DNA of 64,000 nucleotides from Amycolatopsis azurea DSM 43854 (GTDB lineage Bacteria > Actinomycetota > Actinomycetes > Mycobacteriales > Pseudonocardiaceae). The notes under the pieces are model-generated. The model saw only the letters and a list, made by a program, of their open reading frames with translations. It was not told where the DNA came from and did no database searches. Location: assembly GCF_001995215.1 (NCBI RefSeq), contig NZ_MUXN01000005.1, positions 272,941 through 336,940 of the forward strand, in the 5' to 3' direction. Both the position numbers and the translations under genes were made by a program. This document shows positions 53,091 through 60,528 of the stretch, in pieces (the stretch's first letter is position 1; the number at the start of each line of letters is the position of its first letter).

Positions 53091-53125
53091 GACTGGCCCC
53101 AGATGTGCAAGATCTGAGGCCAGTC
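53091..53125 (-). terminator. Hairpin after the 61-aa element gene
   Basis: Arms GACTGGCC and GGCCAGTC with an inner AGAT/ATCT pair, 7-bp loop. It lies 5 bp beyond the stop codon of the small gene at 53130-53315. Confidence 0.65.
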
Positions 53126-53129
53126 GAGC

Positions 53130-53315
53130 TCAGGAAAAGATCCTGAGCACCCCGTCCACCGCCTGAGCGATGGCGAGGACTACCTGTGCGCCGGTGACAA
53201 CGCGCCGGGCCTTCTGGGCCCGGCGCTCATCATCGTCCCGAGGTTCCGGTCGCTCCGAAGCGGGGTCTTCGCCCTCCGGACCGACTTCGTCACCTTCAGG
53301 ATGCTGCTTCGCCAT
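53130..53315 (-). CDS. 61-aa protein in the putative element
   Basis: ATG 53315 has a strong AGGAGG 8 bp upstream and a hairpin directly after the stop. The N-terminal half is very acidic ('PEGDEVGPEGEDPASERPE'), followed by basic 'RRAQKARR' and a C-terminal amphipathic or membrane helix 'VVTGAQVVLAIAQAVDGVLR'. GC-rich codons, unlike the DNA around it. Not recognised; a small membrane-active or regulatory protein is possible. Confidence 0.6.
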   Translation of the reverse strand: MAKQHPEGDEVGPEGEDPASERPEPRDDDERRAQKARRVVTGAQVVLAIAQAVDGVLRIFS

Positions 53316-53752
53316 GTCGGCGCTCCTCCTATCTTGTTGATGTTCGACCCCCCGTACGGGACTTGGTCGAGCACGCCACAAGACGGAACACGGACAGGTT
53401 CTACAACCACCTGAAGGCCTGGAACCTCAGACTGCCGACACTTCCACAGAAGACGTCGGCTGGCGAGTAGCGACGGTACGTAATCGAAGCCGCGATCGGA
53501 AATTATTCGAGTGTGACCTGCATCACGGTAACCCAGGGACATAGTGTTGCGATAGGTGCAAAACCACTGATCAGAGCCTTGTTACCGCAAAGTATGTTCA
53601 CGCAAAGACAACACCCAACGTGAGGCATGCGTCACGTGATTAGGCGTCAAATAGTCCGATTGAGCGTCATTCAAATTTTGTAAGCGCATGCTCATAATGT
53701 AGTTAGCATGAAAAAATACCTGGCGATCCGAGAAGAACTTGTCGAACGTCTC
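53316..53752. other. Right part of the element, no clear gene
   Basis: AT-rich. Three direct GCGTCA copies (53628, 53644, 53664) lie near the right end and could be arm-type protein sites. An ATG at 53708 opens a frame that enters the right 26-bp repeat. Joined to the left end, as in an excised circle, it would encode 48 residues ending at 52677. Confidence 0.45.
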
Positions 53753-53778
53753 GCTGCCCGTATTCGTTCGGCTAGGCC
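53753..53778 (+). repeat. attR-like 26-bp direct repeat (right copy)
   Basis: Identical to 52576-52601. It contains the stop codon of the PPOX gene (CTA at 53772-53774 on the + strand). Confidence 0.8.
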
Positions 53779-54233
53779 AGCTCCGCAGGGAAGCCGCCCT
53801 TGGCGATCGGGCCCCACGATTCGATGGTGACGCGGATGATGCTCTTGCCCTGCTTCACCATCGCTTCGCGGTACTCGTCCCAGTCGGGATGCTCGCCCGA
53901 GATCGCGCGGAAATAGTCCACCAGCGGCTCGACCGAGTCGGGCAGGTCGAGCACCTCGGCGGTGCCGTTCAGCTGGACCCACTGGTCGTTCCACTCGTCG
54001 GACAGGACGCAGGCGGACACCTTCGGCTCGCGCCGGATGTTGACCGCCTTCGCGCGCTTCGGGTACGTGGAAATGACCAGACGGCCTTCGGCGTCGACCC
54101 CGCAGGTCACCGGGGAGAGCTGCGGGCCGCCGTCGGCCTTGGTGGTCATCAGGATGGCGCGATGACGGGTGGACAGGAAGTCGACGAGCGCGGCCCGGTC
54201 GACGGTTTCGTTGGTCGCGATACTCCTGGGCAT
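53772..54233 (-). CDS. PPOX-class F420-dependent oxidoreductase
   Basis: 153 residues, split-barrel flavin/F420-binding fold: 'RHRAILMTTKADGGPQLSPV', 'GRLVISTYPKRAKAVNIRRE' and 'VQLNGTAEVLDLPD'. Members use F420 or FMN to reduce a range of small molecules. Its stop codon lies inside the right 26-bp repeat of the putative element. Confidence 0.87.
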   Translation of the reverse strand: MPRSIATNETVDRAALVDFLSTRHRAILMTTKADGGPQLSPVTCGVDAEGRLVISTYPKRAKAVNIRREPKVSACVLSDEWNDQWVQLNGTAEVLDLPDSVEPLVDYFRAISGEHPDWDEYREAMVKQGKSIIRVTIESWGPIAKGGFPAELA

Positions 54234-54256
54234 GACCCGACGGTAACGTGCGGCCG

Positions 54257-55054
54257 ATGAGCTGGCTGCGTCCCGAACGCCCGGCGCTGCCGGAGTTCGT
54301 GGAGGACCCGGCGCGCCGTCGCGCGATCGTCATCGAACTCGTCGTGGTCTTCGGGATCACCCTCGGCCTGTCCGGGGTGCGCAGCCTGCTGTCCCTTGTG
54401 GACTCACTGCTGCAACCGGTCCCGCTGGCGCAGCAACAGGCCCAGCTCAACGTTCCGCAGGCGACGCTCAGCCTGGTCGACCTGCTCAAGCAGCTCCTGA
54501 GCGCGGGCCAGCTGGTCGGCTGGGGCGCGCTCGGGCTGTACCTGTTGTGGCGTGGTGGGATGAAGCTCGCGGAGATCGGGCTCGACAGGAAGCGTCCCGG
54601 CCGCGACATCGTCCACGGGCTCCTGCTCGCCGCGGTGATCGGGATTCCGGGGCTGGGACTGTACTTCCTCTCCTACGGCCTCGGCTTCAGCCTGTCGGTG
54701 CAACCGTCCACTTTGGGCGAAACGTGGTGGCGGCCGATCACGCTGACCTTGTCGGCCTTCGGGAACGCGTTCGCCGAAGAGGTGCTCGTCGTCGCGTACC
54801 TGCTGACCCGGCTGCGGCAGCTCGGGCTGCGCGAGAACACGTCACTGGTCGCGTCGTCGGTGCTGCGCGGGTCGTATCACCTGTACCAGGGATTCGGCGG
54901 TTTCGTCGGCAACGTCGTGATGGGCCTGGTGTTCGGCAGGCTGTGGCAGAAGACGAACCGGCTGTGGCCGCTGATCGTGGCGCACACCGCGCTGGATTTC
55001 GTTTCCTTCGTCGGATACGCGCTGCTCAAGGGGCGAGTTTCCTGGCTTCCCTAG
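54257..55054 (+). CDS. CPBP-family intramembrane metalloprotease
   Basis: 265 residues from ATG 54257 (GTG 54248 is an alternative start). Several transmembrane helices; the CAAX-protease/bacteriocin-processing motif is 'AFAEEVLVVAYLLTRL' (EExxxR-like, with a shifted Arg), then 'LRGSYHLYQGFGGFVGNVVM' and the third motif 'PLIVAHTALDFVSF' (HxxxD). Glu-Glu and His are the metal ligands. Substrate unknown. It lies 13 bp upstream of arcA on the same strand. Confidence 0.86.
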   Translation: MSWLRPERPALPEFVEDPARRRAIVIELVVVFGITLGLSGVRSLLSLVDSLLQPVPLAQQQAQLNVPQATLSLVDLLKQLLSAGQLVGWGALGLYLLWRGGMKLAEIGLDRKRPGRDIVHGLLLAAVIGIPGLGLYFLSYGLGFSLSVQPSTLGETWWRPITLTLSAFGNAFAEEVLVVAYLLTRLRQLGLRENTSLVASSVLRGSYHLYQGFGGFVGNVVMGLVFGRLWQKTNRLWPLIVAHTALDFVSFVGYALLKGRVSWLP

Positions 55055-55067
55055 CTAGTGTGAAACG

Positions 55068-56279
55068 GTGATTGACGAGACGACTCCACCCCGAGTTGAC
55101 AGCGAAGTCGGCCCCCTGCGAGCGGTGCTGCTGCACAGGCCCGGCAACGAGCTCAAAAGGCTCACGCCTCGCAACAACGACCAGCTCCTGTTCGATTCCA
55201 TCCCCTGGGTGGACCGCGCGCAGGAGGAACACGACGCGTTCGCCGAGGTGCTGCGCGGCCGCGGTGTCGAGGTGCTGCTGCTGGCCGACGCGCTGCGCAC
55301 GGCGCTCGGTGACACCCGCGCCCACGCGGCCGGTGTGCACGCGGCCGTCGACGAGCGGCGGCTCGGTCCCGATCTGGCCGATTCGCTCCGCTCCCATCTG
55401 TCGAGCGTCTCGCCCGCGGTGCTGGCCGAGGTCCTGATGGCGGGTATGACGTTCGAGGAGCTGCCCGCCGCCGAGGGCGCCTCGCTGGTCCGGCTGATGA
55501 ACCACCCGAACGACTTCGCCGTCGATCCGCTGCCGAACCTGCTGTTCACCCGGGACTCGTCGGCGTGGATCGGCAACCGGGTCGCGGTCTCCTCGCTCAC
55601 CATGCCCGCGCGCGTCCGCGAGACCGCGGTGCTGGACCTGATCTACGCCTACCACCCGTGGTTCCGCCACGCGGCCCGCGCGTACGGCGCGCATTCGGCG
55701 CCGATCGAAGGCGGCGACGTCATGTTGCTGTCGCCGGGCGTCCTGGCCATCGGCGTCGGCGAGCGGACCACCGCGGCGGGCGCGGAGTCCCTCGCCCGGT
55801 CGGTGTTCGCCGACGGGATCGCGCACACCGTGCTCGCCGTCCCGATCCAGCAGACCCGCGCGACCATGCATCTGGACACCGTCTGCACGATGGTCGCGGC
55901 CGACGCCGTCGTCATGTATCCGCTTTCCCGCGATTCACTGACCGCCTTCACCATGCGCCCCACCGACGACGGTTCGGTAAAGGTGGAAGGACCCGCCCCG
56001 TTCCTCACCGCGGCCGCCGAAGCGATGGGAATCGATCGCCTCCGCGTCATCGACACCGGACTCGATCCGGTCACCGCGGAACGCGAGCAATGGGACGACG
56101 GGAACAACACCCTCGCGCTCGCCCCCGGCGTCGTCGTCGGGTACGAACGTAATGTGGAAACCAACGCGCGCCTGGCGGAAGCCGGTATCGAGGTGCTGGC
56201 CATCACCGGCTCCGAGCTGGGCTCCGGCCGCGGCGGGCCGCGCTGCATGTCGTGCCCGATCCGGCGCGAAAGCATCTGA
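55068..56279 (+). CDS. arcA: Arginine deiminase
   Basis: 403 residues from GTG 55068. '[12 protein letters not shown]', '[17 protein letters not shown]' and '[20 protein letters not shown]' are guanidino-group hydrolase motifs; the catalytic Cys393 is in '[11 protein letters not shown]'. It hydrolyses arginine to citrulline and ammonia. No arcB/arcC are adjacent, so its role may be nitrogen use or acid tolerance, not the full energy pathway. A 22-bp inverted repeat follows its stop. Confidence 0.95.
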   Translation: MIDETTPPRVDSEVGPLRAVLLHRPGNELKRLTPRNNDQLLFDSIPWVDRAQEEHDAFAEVLRGRGVEVLLLADALRTALGDTRAHAAGVHAAVDERRLGPDLADSLRSHLSSVSPAVLAEVLMAGMTFEELPAAEGASLVRLMNHPNDFAVDPLPNLLFTRDSSAWIGNRVAVSSLTMPARVRETAVLDLIYAYHPWFRHAARAYGAHSAPIEGGDVMLLSPGVLAIGVGERTTAAGAESLARSVFADGIAHTVLAVPIQQTRATMHLDTVCTMVAADAVVMYPLSRDSLTAFTMRPTDDGSVKVEGPAPFLTAAAEAMGIDRLRVIDTGLDPVTAEREQWDDGNNTLALAPGVVVGYERNVETNARLAEAGIEVLAITGSELGSGRGGPRCMSCPIRRESI

Positions 56280-56286
56280 GAAACAG

Positions 56287-56340
56287 ATTAAGTAAGCCTT
56301 CCCTAATCATTTGTGATCGATTAGGGAAGGCTTACTTAAT
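56287..56340. promoter_or_regulatory. 22-bp inverted repeat with two iron-box-like arms, upstream of ferritin
   Basis: Perfect arms at 56287-56308 and 56319-56340, 10-bp centre. Each arm contains TTAGGGAAGGCTTACTTAA (or its complement), 15 of 19 matches to the IdeR consensus. It lies about 100-150 bp before the ferritin ATG. It may also end arcA transcription as a hairpin. Paired boxes upstream of bfrB let mycobacterial IdeR activate ferritin when iron is plentiful. Confidence 0.62.
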
Positions 56341-56355
56341 TGAGGTGGACCTATT

Positions 56356-56374
56356 GTCGGTAATGGTAACCTAA
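56356..56374 (-). promoter_or_regulatory. Weak third iron-box-like site before ferritin
   Basis: Minus strand TTAGGTTACCATTACCGAC, 13 of 19 matches to the IdeR consensus; the first eight bases are perfect. Located between the inverted repeat and the ferritin gene. Confidence 0.35.
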
Positions 56375-56436
56375 TAGGGGGGAGATCACCAGGAAGAAGT
56401 GGAAATCCGATAGGGAAATGGCGTATCTTCGAACAC

Positions 56437-56988
56437 ATGGCCCTCACCAAGAAGCAACCGCGCTCCAAGTTCTACGAATTGCTGCAGGCGCAGATCCACA
56501 ACGAGTTCAACGCCTCCCAGCAGTACATCGCGCTGGCGGTCTGGTTCGACGCCGAGGACCTGCCGCAGCTCGCGAAGCACTTCTACAAGCAGTCCGTCGA
56601 GGAGCGGAACCACGGGATGGCGCTCGTCCAGTACATGCTGGACACCGACCACCACGTGGAGATCCCCGGCACCGGCGACGTGCGCAACGACTTCTCCGAC
56701 GTCCGTGAGCTCATCGAGCTCGCGCTGCAGCAGGAGAAGGACGTCGCGACCGACATCCAGCAGCTGGCCAAGGCCGCGCGCGCCGAAGAGGACTACATCG
56801 GCGAGCAGTTCACGCAGTGGTTCCTCAAGGAGCAGGTCGAGGAGATCTCCCAGATGTCCACTCTGCTCAACATCGTCAAGCGGGCCGACGGCAACCTGTT
56901 CGAGGTCGAGAACCACCTGCACCGCGAGTCCGTCGGCGACGGCGGCGCGGACTCGAGCATGCCCCCGGTCGCGGGCGGCGCGCTCTGA
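56437..56988 (+). CDS. Ferritin (BfrB-like)
   Basis: 183 residues from ATG 56437. Four-helix ferritin: 'QAQIHNEFNASQQYIALAVW', 'HFYKQSVEERNHGMALVQYM' (ferroxidase Glu and ExxH) and 'ADGNLFEVENHLHRES' near the end. Length and C-terminal tail fit mycobacterial BfrB (a non-heme ferritin despite its name). It oxidises and stores iron. Upstream boxes suggest control by an IdeR-type regulator. A rho-independent-like terminator follows. Confidence 0.95.
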   Translation: MALTKKQPRSKFYELLQAQIHNEFNASQQYIALAVWFDAEDLPQLAKHFYKQSVEERNHGMALVQYMLDTDHHVEIPGTGDVRNDFSDVRELIELALQQEKDVATDIQQLAKAARAEEDYIGEQFTQWFLKEQVEEISQMSTLLNIVKRADGNLFEVENHLHRESVGDGGADSSMPPVAGGAL

Positions 56989-57015
56989 CGCACTGACCAA
57001 CGCTCCCACCACAGG

Positions 57016-57055
57016 GAAAACCCGGGCTCTCCCCCTTGGAGCAGCCCGGGTTTTC
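57016..57055. terminator. Bidirectional hairpin between ferritin and 57073-57915
   Basis: Arms GAAAACCCGGGCT (57016-57028) and AGCCCGGGTTTTC (57043-57055), 14-bp loop, followed by TCTTTT. The A/T flanks allow termination in both directions. Confidence 0.85.
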
Positions 57056-57072
57056 TCTTTTCACGGACGGCT

Positions 57073-57915
57073 TCAGCTGAACTGGCAGTCCTGGTTGAGG
57101 CTGGTCAGCAGGATGCTGACGGCCGAGCCGTCCTTGGCGACGAAGATCCGGTACGCGCTCACCGCGCTGACCGGCGCGACATACGCGCCGCCGTTCTTGG
57201 TGCTGCCCGGATAGGCGGCGAGGATGTCCGCCTCGGTCGAGCCGACGCCGATCCCCTCGGGGGTGTGCACCGTGCCCGCCGGGTTGATGACGGTGATCCC
57301 TTCGGCCTCGGTCAGCGACACCGACGCCGGCCCCGGAACGGCGGCTCCCTCCGCGTAGCCGTACGTGCAGGCGCCCCGGGCCTCTTTCGCCCGCAGCGGG
57401 CCCGCGGCGGCTTCCGCCTCGGACTCGCTCATCCCGAGCCGGAGCTTGCCGAAACCGGCGGACGTCAGGAGCGCGCCGGTGGTCACCTTGCCCTGCGTGG
57501 GCGGCCTCGAGGCGGCCGTGCTCTTCGGCGGCTTGGCGGGCCCGTCGGAGACCGTCGAAGGCGGTGGCGCGGACGTCTGTTCCGGCGGTGGCGCCACCGA
57601 AGAGGACATCGGCGGCTCGACGCTCCCCGGCCCCGGCCGCACCAGGCTCGACGAGGCCGCGCCCATGGTGAGCTGGTCACCGGGGAAAGCCGCGTTGCCG
57701 TCCTTGCCGTGGATCGTGAAGACCGTGAGCCCGCCGCCCACCATGACGATCGCGGCGGCCATCCCGCTCGTGGTCTGCATCAGCTGACGGCGGCGACGCC
57801 GTCGACGGGCGCCCGCGACGATCGTCTCGGGATTCAGCGTGGATCCCGCGCCCAGCCGCTCGTCGGAGAACAGGTCGCGCAGCTTCTGCTGCACGTCCTC
57901 TTCGGACATGTTCAT
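57073..57915 (-). CDS. Membrane protein partner of SigE-type sigma factor
   Basis: 280 residues from ATG 57915 (GGGAGGG upstream), overlapping the sigma stop (ATGA). A cytoplasmic N-terminus of about 45 residues ('SEEDVQQKLRDLFSDERLG') ends in seven Arg. A transmembrane helix (about 51-70), a Pro/Ser linker and an outside domain with two related modules follow: 'FGKLRLGMSESEAEAAAG' and 'EGIGVGSTEADILAAYPG'. The gene order suggests an anti-sigma or signal-input role, but the usual zinc anti-sigma motif is absent. Confidence 0.72.
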   Translation of the reverse strand: MNMSEEDVQQKLRDLFSDERLGAGSTLNPETIVAGARRRRRRRQLMQTTSGMAAAIVMVGGGLTVFTIHGKDGNAAFPGDQLTMGAASSSLVRPGPGSVEPPMSSSVAPPPEQTSAPPPSTVSDGPAKPPKSTAASRPPTQGKVTTGALLTSAGFGKLRLGMSESEAEAAAGPLRAKEARGACTYGYAEGAAVPGPASVSLTEAEGITVINPAGTVHTPEGIGVGSTEADILAAYPGSTKNGGAYVAPVSAVSAYRIFVAKDGSAVSILLTSLNQDCQFS

Positions 57916-58493
57916 CCCGCTTCCCTCCCTTCGTCTCCGGGTTCGAACAGCGCGAGCTTCGTGCGCAGCGACGAGATCGCCTTGCTCGCCTGGCTTTTGA
58001 CGGTGCCCTGGCTGACGCCGAGCGAATCCGCGATCTCCGCTTCGGAAAGCCCCTCGTAGTAACGCAGGACCATCACCGCGCGTTGCCTCGGCGGCAGCGC
58101 GCGTAACGCCTGCCACAACGGCTCGTGCTCGAACGGGTCGGCCGGGCTGTACGGCTGAGTGTCCGGCAGGTCGGCGACCAGGCTCTCCCGTTTGGTCCGG
58201 CGCCAGCGGCTGATGTGCGCGTTGGCCATCGAACGGCGGATGTAGGCCATCGGGTCGCCGGTCTTGTGCTGGACGTAGGACCAGCGGGAGCCGATCTTCT
58301 CCAGCACGGTCTGCACCAGGTCGGCGGCGTCGTGCGGATTCCCGGTGAGGGCGTGCCCGTACCTCAGCAGACCCGGAAGGCTGGCCTGCACGAAGTCGCC
58401 GAAGTCGGTGAGCTCGCCCGGCACGTGCCTCCCTCGGCTTTCGCCGGCCCCCCAGACGTCCGTCCCCGGGATGACCGTCGCGGCAGCGGTCAC
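57912..58493 (-). CDS. SigE-family RNA polymerase sigma factor (ECF)
   Basis: 193 residues from GTG 58493, chosen for GGGAGGAGG 8-9 bp upstream; a longer frame to 58568 is less likely. Sigma2 region 'LLRYGHALTGNPHDAADLVQ' and 'HKTGDPMAYIRRSMANAHIS'; sigma4 'LPPRQRAVMVLRYYEGLSEA' then 'IADSLGVSQGTVKSQASKAI'. This is the actinobacterial SigE-like ECF group. It is translated together with its membrane partner. Confidence 0.9.
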   Translation of the reverse strand: MTAAATVIPGTDVWGAGESRGRHVPGELTDFGDFVQASLPGLLRYGHALTGNPHDAADLVQTVLEKIGSRWSYVQHKTGDPMAYIRRSMANAHISRWRRTKRESLVADLPDTQPYSPADPFEHEPLWQALRALPPRQRAVMVLRYYEGLSEAEIADSLGVSQGTVKSQASKAISSLRTKLALFEPGDEGREAG

Positions 58494-58628
58494 CGTATCG
58501 CCTCCTCCCGGGGTCACGCGGCCAGGTCCGCCTGGCTCACCTCTTCCGAAACGCATGACCGCCCCCACAGGTTGTCTCTCGCCGCGAACACTTTCGGGAG
58601 ACGCCCGGTCGAAAGAGGAGTTGCCTGC

Positions 58629-58982
58629 TCAACGTCTCGACACGGACTCGGGAATTCTGAACGAACCGTCCCCCTGAACAGGGAATTCGTGAACGGCCAC
58701 CACGGCGTTACGGGGTATCGGACCGTACACGTGGGGGAACTGGATCGCGGCCGGATGCGGCGGGTCGCCGTCCTCCCAGACGACGGGCGCGCCGACGAGC
58801 GCCGGGTCGATCTCCAGCAGGAGCAGATCGGTGCGGCCGGCGAACACGGCGTTGGCCGGGATGTGCGCCGTCCCCGGGTCCGAGCAGTGGATGAAGCCGT
58901 CGGATTCGAGGGACGCGGCGGTGTAGACGCCGCCTTCGGGCACCGCGGCCCAGTCACCCTTGGGGCAGATATGCAGGATCAC
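58629..58982 (-). CDS. DUF952 protein
   Basis: 117 residues from GTG 58982. It begins 'ILHICPKGDWAAV' and contains 'YTAASLESDGFIHCSDPGTA' and 'HVYGPIPRNAVVAV', all characteristic of the small DUF952 fold. Function unknown; some members may act on glutathione-like substrates, but nothing here shows that. A long palindrome (59001-59054) sits just upstream. Confidence 0.85.
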   Translation of the reverse strand: MILHICPKGDWAAVPEGGVYTAASLESDGFIHCSDPGTAHIPANAVFAGRTDLLLLEIDPALVGAPVVWEDGDPPHPAAIQFPHVYGPIPRNAVVAVHEFPVQGDGSFRIPESVSRR

Positions 58983-59000
58983 GGGACCATCCTCGCGCAA

Positions 59001-59054
59001 TTCGTCCTCTGAATGCGGTGGTTGCGTGCGCAACTACCGCATTCAGAGGACGAA
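59001..59054. repeat. 54-bp near-perfect palindrome
   Basis: 26-bp arms at 59001-59026 and 59029-59054 with one mismatch and a 2-bp centre. Starts TTCGTCCTCTGAATGCGG. It lies between the DUF5926 stop and the DUF952 start on the minus strand and could form a terminator or cruciform. Confidence 0.82.
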
Positions 59055-59069
59055 ACGCGGAAAGGGGGG

Positions 59070-59954
59070 TCAGCGGATGGTGAGCTGGCGGCCGATCAGG
59101 CCGTCGCGCGAGCGGCGCTCGGTGGCGTTGAGCGGCTCGGAGTCGAGGGACTTCAGCGCGGCCTCAAGGCGGACGCCGAGCTGGTCCTTCGCGTCGGCCC
59201 ACTCGCGGGCGTGGGCCTCGGGGTCGAGGTCCCACACCGGGACGAGCAGCCCGTGCGCGCGGAACGAACCGGCGTAGCGGGAGCCCTCACCGAGGCCCAG
59301 CTCACCGGCCGCGGACAGCCGCGCAAGCGCTTGCAGCAGCAGGTTCTCCGGCTCGGGTCGGACCCAGCGCAGGTGCGCCTTCTCCCCGGCGAGCACCCAG
59401 TAGGCACCGGCGCCGAGGCGCTCGGTCGGCATGATCGCCGCGTTCGCGCGCTCCAGCGACAGCGCGACGTCACCGCTGGCGTCGGCGTCCTCGGGCAGCC
59501 ACCAGGCGAAGTCGTTGTAGAGCGTGACGTCGAGTTCGGCGCTCGTGTCGAGCAGGTCCTGCAGACGGGCCTTCTCGTCGGCGGTCGGCGGCGTCGTGGT
59601 GTCCGGCACGGACAGGACGTCGCCCTCCTTGGCGTCCAGCACCCACTGGAGCGCGCGGCCGAGGTCGCGGCTGATGTCCGAGGACCGGGTCTGCACCTGC
59701 ATCCCGACGTAGCGCTCGCCGTCGGACCGGACGAACGCGGCCGCCGCCATCGGCAGCACCGTGCCGAGGGTGACCTTCTCGCCGGAGCCCGCCAGCGTGA
59801 GCGCGGCCGTCGCCGAAGGGACGAACTCGCGCAGCGCGATCAGTTCGGTCTCCGCCGCGAGTCCCTCGAAGGGCTGGCCGACGAAGACGTCGCGCACCTT
59901 CGGCTTGCGGTCCGAGGTCGTCTTGGGACCCTTCTTGCGCGAACCCTTGCCCAC
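59070..59954 (-). CDS. DUF5926 protein
   Basis: 294 residues from GTG 59954 with GAGGAGG upstream. Basic start 'GKGSRKKGPKTTSDRKPKV', then 'FVGQPFEGLAAETELIALRE', typical of actinobacterial DUF5926. No transmembrane helix. Function unknown. The 300 bp upstream (59955-60254) hold no other gene. Confidence 0.8.
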   Translation of the reverse strand: MGKGSRKKGPKTTSDRKPKVRDVFVGQPFEGLAAETELIALREFVPSATAALTLAGSGEKVTLGTVLPMAAAAFVRSDGERYVGMQVQTRSSDISRDLGRALQWVLDAKEGDVLSVPDTTTPPTADEKARLQDLLDTSAELDVTLYNDFAWWLPEDADASGDVALSLERANAAIMPTERLGAGAYWVLAGEKAHLRWVRPEPENLLLQALARLSAAGELGLGEGSRYAGSFRAHGLLVPVWDLDPEAHAREWADAKDQLGVRLEAALKSLDSEPLNATERRSRDGLIGRQLTIR

Positions 59955-60254
59955 GTCAGCCTCCTCAAGCTCGGTTCGAAACGCTATCGCGGGAAGGACG
60001 CGGGCCTCGTAAGACCCCCGGGGTTCATCGGGGCCGGTGACGGAATCATCGCGGACGACACCCCACCGACCACCGGATCGACCGGATCGGCCGGTTTCAG
60101 CGGCCGTTCGTGTATCACGCAAACGTGACTGAAAACGGTTGTCATCATCCGGACGAGCGGACCGCGGGTGATCAGCCTGCCGTTTTCCCCTCACCGCACC
60201 GAATACTCGATCTCGGCGCCATACCGGCGTCGTCGTGCGGAGAAGGGATCACAG

Positions 60255-60467
60255 ATGAGCACCTCGAAACGCCGGGCCGCGCTGGCCGCGTTTCCCGTGG
60301 CACTCGGGCTGATGCTGGCCGGCCCCGCCGTGGGCACGGCCTCGGCCGCGCCACAGTCCGACTCGACAGTCCAGGCCCGCCACTGCCTGCTGCTGTGCGT
60401 CGGCCCTCACCACGGGCACCATCACCACGGCATCGGCCTGCACCTGGGACTCTGGCTGCATCTGTAG
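60255..60467 (+). CDS. Secreted His-rich peptide (70-aa precursor)
   Basis: ATG 60255 follows GGAGAAGG. Signal peptide (about 1-31, 'AAFPVALGLMLAGPAVGTAS' then an Ala-rich cleavage region), then a short mature part starting near 'APQSDSTVQA'. It ends with two Cys ('RHCLLLCVGP') and a His-dense tail ('HHGHHHHGIGLHLGLWLHL'). Such a peptide could bind Zn, Cu or Ni outside the cell. No modification enzyme or export gene specific for a peptide natural product is adjacent; the next gene is a P450. Confidence 0.66.
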   Translation: MSTSKRRAALAAFPVALGLMLAGPAVGTASAAPQSDSTVQARHCLLLCVGPHHGHHHHGIGLHLGLWLHL

Positions 60468-60528
60468 CTCCCTTGCCGCGCCGGGGCGACCACCCCGGCG
60501 CGGCGCCCGGCCGGGTTACAGTCGGCGG

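Larger units (their letters stand above)
52576..53778. mobile_element. Putative small integrated element with 26-bp direct-repeat ends
   Basis: The 26 bp at 52576-52601 recur without change at 53753-53778; bases next to them differ. The unit length is 1177 bp. The left copy holds the end and TAG of the DUF2470 gene. The right copy holds the reverse-strand TAG of the PPOX gene. Removing one unit gives two convergent genes whose stops overlap within one 26-bp site. The inside is clearly AT-richer than its surroundings and carries one well-supported small gene (53130-53315). No integrase or transposase and no terminal inverted repeats are seen, so it would have to be mobilised in trans or be a remnant. 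Confidence 0.68.

Noticed and set aside
52576..53778. Insertion sequence or MITE
   Set aside because: The 26-bp direct repeats are too long for a usual target duplication, and no terminal inverted repeats or transposase are present.
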